DNA from: Siphonodentalium dalli
Taxonomy: Eukaryota > Mollusca > Scaphopoda > Gadilida > Siphonodentaliidae
NCBI GenBank assembly: GCA_032622095.1
Contig: CP136066.1
Location: 202,452,978 to 202,516,977 of the forward strand
Direction: 5' to 3'
DNA: 64,000 nucleotides
How positions within the stretch are numbered: the stretch's first letter is position 1; every line of letters begins with the position of its first letter. Of this stretch, positions 36,140-48,100 are shown in pieces. The notes beneath the pieces were generated by a model. That model was not told where the DNA came from, made no database searches, and worked only from the letters and a program-made list of their open reading frames with translations. A program made the translations under genes and the position numbers.

Positions 36140-39100
36140 AAATCGATGGACTCGAAAACGACTAAGCCAATTTCGATGAAATTTGGTATTTGGATGTGTT
36201 TTCGGCCGGAGACGAACATAGGCATATTTATTTGTCCGTGCGAGGTCAACTTTTCACGTGCGGAGGTCAAATCTATTTTTACGCCGTTTTTGCGCTAATA
36301 TATTTCAGTTCGGTGCTCACAAATCGATTCGATATAGCGCGAATAATAAATTGCCAGTCATATAATTTGCACGGTTAGAATCTGTGTGGCTTCCTCTTTC
36401 CAACGATATATAATATGTATGTATCCGTTTTAGTTATCTGCCTCAATTATTAGGTACAAGTGGTACGATGCTTTTATCAGGATAAAATCAATGCGTAATT
36501 TCTATGACGTCGTCAGAGGTCATAAAGTTAGATTACGTTAACTCTCACCCTGCCGATGCATTTGACTGTGTCGCGTTAACTCATCACCGGCCGAGGTATC
36601 CGCAAATGACATTGGGCTATATATCTCGGAAACGGGTGTAGCTATCGACTTGAAATTTGGTATGTGAATGTATCTTGCCCCGGATACGAATTTTATCGGG
36701 TCGCCGAGCACGTGCGACGCCAGCTTCGCGCATGCGCAGACGAGATCTCGGAAACGGCTTGAGATATTGACTTTAAATTTGGTATGTGAATGTATCTTGC
36801 CCCGGATACGAATTTTATCGGGTCGCCGAGCACGTGCGACACCAGCTTCGCGCATGCGCAGACCAGATCTAGGAAACGGGTGGAGCAATCGACTTGAAAT
36901 TTGGTTTTTTAATAGCCCGGACGAAGTCGGGTCACCTTCTAGTCTATTATATATTTTGAAAGATCTGTGTGTTTGTTTGTGTGTGTGTGTGTGTGTTTGA
37001 AATCGATGGACTCAAAAACGACTAAGCCAATTTCGATGAAATTTGGTATTTGGATGTGTTTTCGGCCGGAGACGAACATAGGCATATTTATTTGTCCGTG
37101 CGAGGTCAACTTTTCACGTGCGGAGGTCAAATCTGTTTTTACGCCGTTTTTGCGCTAATATATTTCAGTTCGGTGCTCACAAATCGATTCGATATAGCGC
37201 GAATAATAAATTGCCAGTCATATAATTTGCACGGTTAGAATCTGTGGCGTGTCCTCTTTCCAACGATATATAATATGTATGTATCCGTTTTAGTTATCTG
37301 CCTCAATTATTAGGGAGAAGTGGTGCGATCTTTTATCAGGATAAAATCAATGCGTAACTTCTATGACGTCGTCAGAGGTCATACAGTTAGATCGCGTTAA
37401 CTCTCACCCTGCCGATGCATTTGACTGTGTCGCGTTAACTCATCACCGGCCGAGGTATCCGCAAATGACATTGGGCTATATATCTCGGAAACGGGTGTAG
37501 CTATCGACTTGAAATTTGGTATGTGAATGTATCTTGCCCCGGATACGAATTTTATCGGGTCGCCGAGCACGTGCGACACCAGCTTCGCGCATACGCAGAC
37601 CAGATCTAGGAAACGGGTGGAGCAATCGACTTGAAATTTGGTTTTTGAATAGCCCGGACGAAGTCGGGTCACCTTCTAGTCTATTATATATTTTGAAAGA
37701 TCTGTGTGTTTGTTTGTGTGTGTGTGTGTGTGTGTTTGAAATCGATGGACTCAAAAACGACTAAGCCAATTTCGATGAAATTTGCTATTTGGATGTGTTT
37801 TCGGCCGGAGACGAACATAGGCATATTTATTTGTCCGTGCGAGGTCAACTTTTCACGTGCGGAGGTCAAATCTGTTTTTACGCCGTTTTTGCGCTAATAT
37901 ATTTCAGTTCGGTGCTCACAAATCGATTCGATATAGCGCGAATAATAAATTGCCAGTCATATAATTTGCACGGTTAGAATCTGTGGCGTGTCCTCTTTCC
38001 AACGATATATAATATGTATGTATCCGTTTTAGTTATCTGCCTCAATTATTAGGTACAAGTGGTCCGATGCTTTTATCGGGATAAAATCAATGCGTAATTT
38101 CTATGACGTCGTCAGAGGTCATAAAGTTAGATTACGTTAACTCTCACCCTGCCGATGCATTTGACTGTGTCGCGTTAACTCATCACCGGCCGAGGTATCC
38201 GCAAATGACATTGGGCTATATATCTCGGAAACGGGTGTAGCTATCGACTTGAAATTTGGTATGTGAATGTATCTTGCCCCGGATACGAATTTTATCGGGT
38301 CGCCGAGCACGTGCGACACCAGCTTCGCGCATGCGCAGACCAGATCTTGGAAACGGGTGGAGCTATCGACTTGAAATTTGGTTTTTGAATAGCCCGGACG
38401 AAGTCGGGTCACCTTCTAGTCTATTATATATTTTGAAAGATCTGTGTGTAAGTTTGTAAGTGTGTTTGAAATCGATGGACTCCAAAACGACTAAGCCAAT
38501 TTCGATGAAATTTGGTATTTGGATGTGTTTTCGGCCGGAGACGAACATAGGCATATTTATTTGTCCGTGCGAGGTCAACTTTTCACGTGCGGAGGTCAAA
38601 TCTATTTTTACGCCGTTTTTGCGCTAATATATTTCAGTTCGGTGCTCACAAATCGATTCGATATAGCGACTGTGTCGCGTTAACTCATCACCGGCCGAGG
38701 TGTCCGCAAATGACATTGGGCTATATATCTCGGAAACGGGTGTAGCTATCGACTTGAAATTTGGTATGTGAATGTATCTTGCCCCGGATACGAATTTTAT
38801 CGGGTCGCCGAGCACGTGCGACGCCAGCTTCGCGCATGCGCAGACGAGATCTCGGAAACGGGTTGAGATATTGACTTTAAATTTGGTATGTGAATGTATC
38901 TTGCCCCGGATACGAATTTTATCGGGTCGCCGAGCACGTGCGACACCAGCTTCGCGCATGCGCAGACCAGATCTAGGAAACGGGTGGAGCAATCGACTTG
39001 AAATTTGGTTTTTGAATAGCCCGGACGAAGTCGGGTCACCTTCTAGTCTATTATATATTTTGAAAGATCTGTGTGTTTGTTTGTGTGTGTGTGTGTGTGT

Positions 39101-42100
39101 TTGAAATCGATGGACTCAAAAACGACTAAGCCAATTTCGATGAAATTTGGTATTTGGATGTGTTTTCGGCCGGAGACGAACATAGGCATATTTATTTGTC
39201 CGTGCGAGGTCAACTTTTCACGTGCGGAGGTCAAATCTGTTTTTACGCCGTTTTTGCGCTAATATATTTCAGTTCGGTGCTCACAAATCGATTCGATATA
39301 GCGCGAATAATAAATTGCCAGTCATATAATTTGCACGGTTAGAATCTGTGGCGTGTCCTCTTTCCAACGATATATAATATGTATGTATCCGTTTTAGTTA
39401 TCTGCCTCAATTATTAGGGAGAAGTGGTGCGATCTTTTATCAGGATAAAATCAATGCGTAACTTCTATGACGTCGTCAGAGGTCATACAGTTAGATCGCG
39501 TTAACTCTCACCCTGCCGATGCATTTGACTGTGTCGCGTTAACTCATCACCGGCCGAGGTATCCGCAAATGACATTGGGCTATATATCTCGGAAACGGGT
39601 GTAGCTATCGACTTGAAATTTGGTATGTGAATGTATCTTGCCCCGGATACGAATTTTATCGGGTCGCCGAGCACGTGCGACACCAGCTTCGCGCATACGC
39701 AGACCAGATCTAGGAAACGGGTGGAGCAATCGACTTGAAATTTGGTTTTTGAATAGCCCGGACGAAGTCGGGTCACCTTCTAGTCTATTATATATTTTGA
39801 AAGATCTGTGTGTTTGTTTGTGTGTGTGTGTGTGTGTTTGAAATCGATGGACTCAAAAACGACTAAGCCAATTTCGATGAAATTTGGTATTTGGATGTGT
39901 TTTCGGCCGGAGACGAACATAGGCATATTTATTTGTCCGTGCGAGGTCAACTTTTCACGTGCGGAGGTCAAATCTGTTTTTACGCCGTTTTTGCGCTAAT
40001 ATATTTCAGTTCGGTGCTCACAAATCGATTCGATATAGCGCGAATAATAAATTGCCAGTCATATAATTTGCACGGTTAGAATCTGTGGCGTGTCCTCTTT
40101 CCAACGATATATAATATGTATGTATCCGTTTTAGTTATCTGCCTCAATTATTAGGTACAAGTGGTCCGATGCTTTTATCGGGATAAAATCAATGCGTAAT
40201 TTCTATGACGTCGTCAGAGGTCATAAAGTTAGATTACGTTAACTCTCACCCTGCCGATGCATTTGACTGTGTCGCGTTAACTCATCACCGGCCGAGGTAT
40301 CCGCAAATGACATTGGGCTATATATCTCGGAAACGGGTGTAGCTATCGACTTGAAATTTGGTATGTGAATGTATCTTGCCCCGGATACGAATTTTATCGG
40401 GTCGCCGAGCACGTGCGACACCAGCTTCGCGCATGCGCAGACCAGATCTAGGAAACGGGTGGAGCTATCGACTTGAAATTTGGTTTTTGAATAGCCCGGA
40501 CGAAGTCGGGTCACCTTCTAGTCTATTATATATTTTGAAAGATCTGTGTGTAAGTTTGTAAGTGTGTTTGAAATCGATGGACTCCAAAACGACTAAGCCA
40601 ATTTCGATGAAATTTGGTATTTGGATGTGTTTTCGGCCGGAGACGAACATAGGCATATTTATTTGTCCGTGCGAGGTCAACTTTTCACGTGCGGAGGTCA
40701 AATCTATTTTTACGCCGTTTTTGCGCTAATATATTTCAGTTCGGTGCTCACAAATCGATTCGATATAGCGACTGTGTCGCGTTAACTCATCACCGGCCGA
40801 GGTATCCGCAAATGACATTGGGCTATATATCTCGGAAACGGGTGTAGCTATCGACTTGAAATTTGGTATGTGAATGTATCTTGCCCCGGATACGAATTTT
40901 ATCGGGTCGCCGAGCACGTGCGACGCCAGCTTCGCGCATGCGCAGACGAGATCTCGGAAACGGGTTGAGATATTGACTTTAAATTTGGTATGTGAATGTA
41001 TCTTGCCCCGGATACGAATTTTATCGGGTCGCCGAGCACGTGCGACACCAGCTTCGCGCATGCGCAGACCAGATCTAGGAAACGGGTGGAGCAATCGACT
41101 TGAAATTTGGTTTTTGAATAGCCCGGACGAAGTCGGGTCACCTTCTAGTCTATTATATATTTTGAAAGATCTGTGTGTAAGTTTGTAAGTGTGTTTGAAA
41201 TCGATGGACTCGAAAACGACTAAGCCAATTTCAATGAAATTTGGTATTTGGATGTGTTTTCGGCCGGAGACGAACATAGGCATATTTATTTGTCCGTGCG
41301 AGGTCAACTTTTCACGTGCGGAGGTCAAATCTGTTTTTACGCCGTTTTGCGCTAATATATTTCAGTTCGGTGCTCACAAATCGATACGATATAGCGCGAA
41401 TAATAAATTGCCAGTCATATAATTTGCACGGTTAGAATCTGTGTGGCTTCATCTTTCCAACGATATATAATATGTATGTATCCGTTTTAGTTATCTGCCT
41501 CAATTATTAGGTACAAGTGGTACGATGCTTTTATCAGGATAAAATCAATGCGTAAATTCTATGACGTCGTCAGAGGTCATAAAGTTAGATTACGTTAACT
41601 CTCACCCTGCCGATGCATTTGACTGTGTCGCGTTAACTCATCACGGCCGAGGTATCCGCAAATGACATTGGGCTATATATCTCGGAAACGGGTTGAGATA
41701 TTGACTTTAAATTTGGTATGTGAATGTATCTTGCCCCGGATACGAATTTTATCGGGTCGCCGAGCACGTGCGACACCAGCTTCGCGCATGCGCAGACCAG
41801 ATCTAGGAAACGGGTGGAGCAATCGACTTGAAATTTGGTTTTTTAATAGCCCGGACGAAGTCGGGTCACCTTCTAGTCTATTATATATTTTGAAAGATCT
41901 GTGTGTAAGTTTGTAAGTGTGTTTGAAATCGATGGACTCGAAAACAACTAAGCCAATTTCAATGAAATTTGGTATTTGGATGTGTTTTCGGCCGGAGACG
42001 AACATAGGCATATTTATTTGTCCGTGCGAGGTCAACTTTTCACGTGCGGAGGTCAAATCTATTTTTACGCCGTTTTGCGCCAATATATTTCAGTTCGGTG

Positions 42101-45100
42101 CTCACAAATCGATTCGATATAGCGCGAATAATAAATTGCCAGTCATATAATTTGCACGGTTAGAATCTGTGTGGCTTCATCTTTCCAACGATATATAATA
42201 TGTATGTATCCGTTTTAGTTATCTGCCTCAATTATTAGGGACAAGTGGACGTACGATCTTTTATCAGGATAAAATCAATGCCTAACTTCTATGACGTCGT
42301 CAGAGGTCATAAAATTAGATTACGTTAACTCTCACCCTGCCGATGCATTTGACTGTGTCGCGTTAACTCATCACCGGCCGAGGTATCCGCAAATGACATT
42401 GGGCTATATATCTCGGAAACGGGTGTAGCTATCGACTTGAAATTTGGTATGTGAATGTATCCTGCCCCGGATACGAATTTTATCGGGTCGCCGAGCACGT
42501 GCGACACCAGCTTCGCGCATGCGCAGACCAGATCTAGGAAACGGGTGGAGCAATCGACTTGAAATTTGGTTTTTGAATAGCCCGGACGAAGTCGGGTCAC
42601 CTTCTAGTATATATATATCTATGGAAGCGTATTGGTGCTATTTAAAAAAAAAATTGGCCCAGTAAGTGCTAATTAGCACATACGTATCAGCTAATTAGCT
42701 GATAATAACAGCTAATTAGCACATAGTAAGTGCTAATTAGCACATACATGTACATATCAGCTAATTAGCTGATAATAACAGCTAATTAGCTGATACTATT
42801 AGCTAATTTGCGCATACGTATCAACTAATTAGCACATGCATATCAGCTAATTAGCACATACGTATCAGCTAATTAGCTGATAACGACAGCTAATTAGCTG
42901 ATAACAACAGCTAATTAGCTGATAACAACAGCTAATTAGCACATAGTAAGTGCTAATTAGCACATACTCATCAGTTTCATGATGACGTCTTTTGAAAAGA
43001 AATCCACGAGGTTCAAGTTGACCCGGAAGTAGTTCCAGTTTTGAGTCACGTGTCGAAATTTCTGATGAAACAGACATGACGATTGGATAACTTGTCAGGC
43101 CTATATAACAGTATTAAATTATCAGCTAATTAGCTGATAGTATCAGCTAATTAGCTGATAGTATCAGATAATTAGCAGATATGTATGTGCTAATCAGCAC
43201 TTACTATGTGCTAATTAGCTGTTATTATCAGCTAATTAGCTGATACGTATGTGCTAATTAGCTGATATTATCAGCTAATTAGCTGATGTGTATGTGCTAA
43301 TTATCACTTACTATGTGCTAATTAGCTGTTATTATCAGCTAATTAGCTGATACGTATGTGCTAATTAGCACTTACTGGGCCATTTTTTTTTCTTTCAAAA
43401 TGGCACCAATACGCTTCCATATATATCATATTCCCCAGCTAGCACATTGATGTTATTACTGAACAGGTCATTGTCGGCACATTTAAGTGTGTTGTGGTAA
43501 CCATGCAGCTTTACGAAAAGTCATATTTAGGTTCCCAGATTGACCTTTGCTATGTTTTCAGCACACATTTGATACCAAAATATTCCGTCCGATCACATGG
43601 CGCGTGGATAGTCATCTTAAAAACTGTCATTCCTAGCTGCCTCACATTTAAATTGTTTCTTTTTTTTATCAGCGACGTAACGTTAAGAAAGATGACAATT
43701 ATAAAGCATAAACCTACAACAGTCAAGCTGGGTATCCAACATGTGGAAAAAATGGCCTATTATATAGTTTGTAATAGATAAAGAGAAACAGTATTTAATT
43801 TCTGGCAGACCAGAACACTGAATTTTCGAACACTTAATTTCGAACACTTAATTCGAACACTTAATTGTCGAACGCTGACTATTCGAACACTTAATTTTCT
43901 TTCGAATCGCCAGATCACAATATATAAAATATATTCCATATTATATACCATTTGAAAGAGGAAGCTCCAAAACATTTTATTATCAACTTATCCGGTCGAA
44001 TATACTGTGGAAATGTTGTTTTTGTCGAGGTACCGATGTGTCTTCTGTGCTTAATTTTGAATCGGACTGTACTGCAAACTCTATTCTCAATGGAAGAGGA
44101 ATAACTATATCTCTCAGTTTTAATTATGATGCCTTCTGGGTAAATAACGGGGGAAGTCTTGGGATGAATCTGAGAATCTCTATCACTTGGTGGACACTCT
44201 TAAGATACAGCTGTTCTGTACCCTGGTGGTATATATATATATATATATATATGTGACCCGCCATATCAAATCCAGTCGTAAGTCGGGATTTTGTTTCCCC
44301 TGTGCCAATGCATTCTCTTATATATGCGAGTCGACCATAGGTCGCCTCGCATATATAAGAGAATGCATTGGCCTAACAATTTTTTATCATTTTTTTTAAA
44401 TAAATGTTTCTTACAATATTTAGGACATAAAAAAAAAAAAAACATATGTTACCCTGCAGGGAGCCCCACACATATATAGAAGCATATAGAAGAGTGTCGT
44501 CTGCTCATGTTTGTCTGGGGCTCTGTATGGGTGAAATTATAAAATTGTTAAAGAATACAAGAAAAAATTATAAAAATTGTTGTAAAAAATTGTTAGGCCA
44601 ATGCATTCTCTTATATATGCGAGGCGACCGGATGATGACATTTATTCCGGACATATCCAATCCTTCAGTTAGCCACCGTCTCCAGGGACATTGTGGTCGG
44701 TCGACCTCAAGTTTTATTTAATATGATTTGCGACGGCCATATCAGTGTATCATTTCTAGATGAAGACAATCCAACTCTACCACCCATCTGACACTTGAAT
44801 TATTCTAAACCACACAACTATCGGCATTGCCGCGCCGTATATATCAGTACCAGATTCCTAGATTATATCCACGGTCCCCACACTACTTTCCCCACCCATC
44901 GGAAACATGAATTATCAAAATAATGCTCTTCATTGTTCGGTCCACAAAATTTTAGGAGACAACAATACGATTAGGTGCCATTAACTTAGCAGGTATAATT
45001 CCATGCGCATTAAGATTCGTCGACTAAGATTGTTACAAGAAACACCAGGGAGGTACAGCTTCACATATGTAGCCTCTGATGTCTACATATATAGAGTACA

Positions 45101-48100
45101 TACAGTTTGCATTGGTTTGTGGCACCGTGGTACGGTATATATCATCTCATTCAAAACCAGCAAAATAATCTTTTAATTCTTATTTTTTTTTAAAACACAG
45201 ATTCACCAATATTAGCATTGCACTGTATCAACCCAATATATTGTGCTGTAATGCCGTTGAAGGTTGTTTGTGAGTTTGTGAGTAGCTTCATATCTGCCCT
45301 TACACAAGTTCAACGAATTCCGTTACTAGTTCCCAGACCAACCCCAGTTTCTAGTTCCCAGTTATCATAATATGATAACAATCGTTACTGAATCGCCCAC
45401 ATGTATGTATGCATAATCACAGCAGCTACGGTGCCATCCTTTCGGGATTCTTCTTGTGCCGCGACTAGTCCATCTAGAAATCACAAACCAGGTCACATAT
45501 GCTCGCCCAGTTGTTCAAAATTGGGCGTAAGTCGTGCATGGGGTCAACATAATGAAAAAGGTCAGTTTTCGTTGCTAAATCGCCTGCGTAGGCATAACCA
45601 TAGCAGCCACGAGGCTATTGTTCTGGATTCGTTTTGTGCCGCTACTAGTTCATCTCAAAATTAAAAAAACTAGGTCACAATTAACCTGTCCAGCTGTTCA
45701 AAAATTGGGTGTAAGTCGTGCGTGGAGGAAATTAACAATTTCTCGTTGCCAAATTCCAATATGTATGCATAATCACAGCAGCAACGGGGCTATCCTTGTG
45801 TATTCTTGTACTGCCACCATTCCATCTAGAAATCACAAACTGGGTCACATACGCCCATCCAGCTGTTCAAAAAATCGCCTTTGTTCTGACAACACTATTG
45901 TTTGTAAAAAAGCAGACAAATAATGTGCACTGGTGATTATGGAAGCGACCGACTATGCCAACAAATCGGAAGATACACTCTTGGACGATCGTTTTTACAA
46001 GACACTTCCTACAAATGAAGAGAAGTTTGTCACAAAGTTCTCTAAATGCCTAACTGATAAAGAAGCCGAATATCTCACAAAATTTGAGATGAAATGCAGC
46101 TCTTACGGATTACCCAAAATTCACAAAAGTCCCACAATCCAACAGGCAATTAAACAACAGAATTCCGCGTATATCCGAGTGCCCAGGTGTGGATAATATG
46201 GTCACTGATGTTAGTCGGGAACATTTCTTTTGCGTGTATATATACAGTTGGTGTTCGACATAAATCATCCAGAATATCGCAAAATTTCACTGAGTGAACA
46301 TTTGGATGAATGTGGAATGAATCAATATTCGATCTTCCCATTCCAAAACTGTTCTCAGCAAACAGAATACGCCGAACCCGGAAGGAAGATTTCTACGTTT
46401 ATCACTTCCGATGCAAGCTAAATGCGCCCAGGAAATGACGTTGTGTAAAGCTGGGTTGTCTCCCTTGACACTATGATGTCTCATGTTATTCTTGGACCAT
46501 ATATATAACTATATATATATATACATTTGCCAATGTCTGTTCCATAACAATTTACAGGGACCATCTCGATAACAATAGAGAGGTCTATTATTTGTACTTT
46601 TTTTTACAAGAAAGATAATGGATAAGATAGTGCGGGTTAGAATTTTCTAAAGTGACGCTGTTGTTGTCAGGGGCACAAAAGGGGAGAAGGGCAGAAAATT
46701 GTCGCCGATTTCCACCAAGGAATCTAACGGTGTGGTTTACAGACGTCAATAGTGGCGCCATTTGAGTCAGGGTTGCATGGAAGGGGAGAGGTGCACAATA
46801 ATTAATAAACCTGTTTAGCGCCGATTTCCCCAAAGTTGATACACATTCTTCTCTATGAAACGAGGGATATAATCGTGTGCTTTCAAGATGGCAACAGTGG
46901 CGCTATTTGAGTCAGGGGTGCAGTGCAGGGAGAGGGGCACCAAAATCACACTTCCGCAAAAAGCCAATTTGGCATTTTTGGCGGCTATGTTTTTCGGTGG
47001 TTACCATGGCAACCATGGGCTTTCCCTAGCTTGGCATGATATCCAAATCCACAAGATATCACCTCAGGATGTTGTATACCAAGTTTGTTGCTTTTACCTT
47101 AAAATGCACGATTCACCCTTTTTTTGACACGGAGCCGCCCTACTATAAGAGAATGCATTGGCACAGGGTAAAAAAATATATTTGGTTATATTTCATGCCA
47201 ACAATAGTCAATAACATTGACTCTGTATATAAATAATCGGGGACTCAAAAAGTAAATGGGGATTGAAGTTAGTTGAGAAATAAATCATACCTATGTATGC
47301 TGTTTTATATCCGACTGACTTGGCCAGTTCTGCAAACGTTGTCTCGTTGCTGGGTAGTCCTGCTTCTGAAGCCAGGAACAATATTGCCCGGACGTTGTTT
47401 TTAGCCAACGGAGCCATACCTGCGTGTGGTTAAAGAAAGACGGTGTTCGAAGTAATTAAAGGATATTACTTGGTTGGTTTGATATTAGGTCCGATATCAG
47501 CCCAAGATAACCTTCGGTCTCAGGCTGATATGAGGTTACATAGGGCTGATATGAGGTTACCGAGGGCTGATATGAGGTTACCGAGGGCTGATGTGAGGTT
47601 ACCGAGGGCTGATATCAGGCCTATAATATCAAACTAGCCAAATAATATCTTATTTATTAATTAGAATGCCTCTTAGTAATTGACAACTCTTTCATATGAG
47701 TGACGTCACCAAATCTATATCTACACATTATTTAGCAATGAAGTAGAGTTACGGCATGTCATAAAACCATATTACTCGTATTTGTGATGCCGTGAAATGA
47801 TATTACTAGTTTTAAGGTCATCTATTATATATTTTGAAAGATCTGTGTGTGTGTGTGTGTGTGTGTTTGTGTGTGTGTTTGAAATCGATGGACTCAAAAA
47901 CGGCTAAGCCAATATCGATGAAATTTGGTATTTGGATGTGTTTTCGGCCGGAGACGAACATAGGCATATTTATTTGTCCGTGGGAGGTCAACTTTTCACG
48001 TGCGGAGGTCAAATCTATTTTTACGCCGTTTTTGCGCTAATATATTTCAGTTCGGTGCTCACAAATCGATTCGATATAGCGCGAATAATAAATTGCCAGT

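Noticed and set aside
35303..42608. Dozens of recurring 60-200-codon ORFs on both strands in the Helitron arrays
   Set aside because: They repeat with the DNA unit, occur in overlapping opposite frames, contain (TG)n-coded Cys-Val or His-Thr runs and have no protein motif; they are products of a stop-poor repeat.
43494..43781. 95-codon open frame in sulfatase intron 2
   Set aside because: No motif and opposite strand to the host gene; probably chance.
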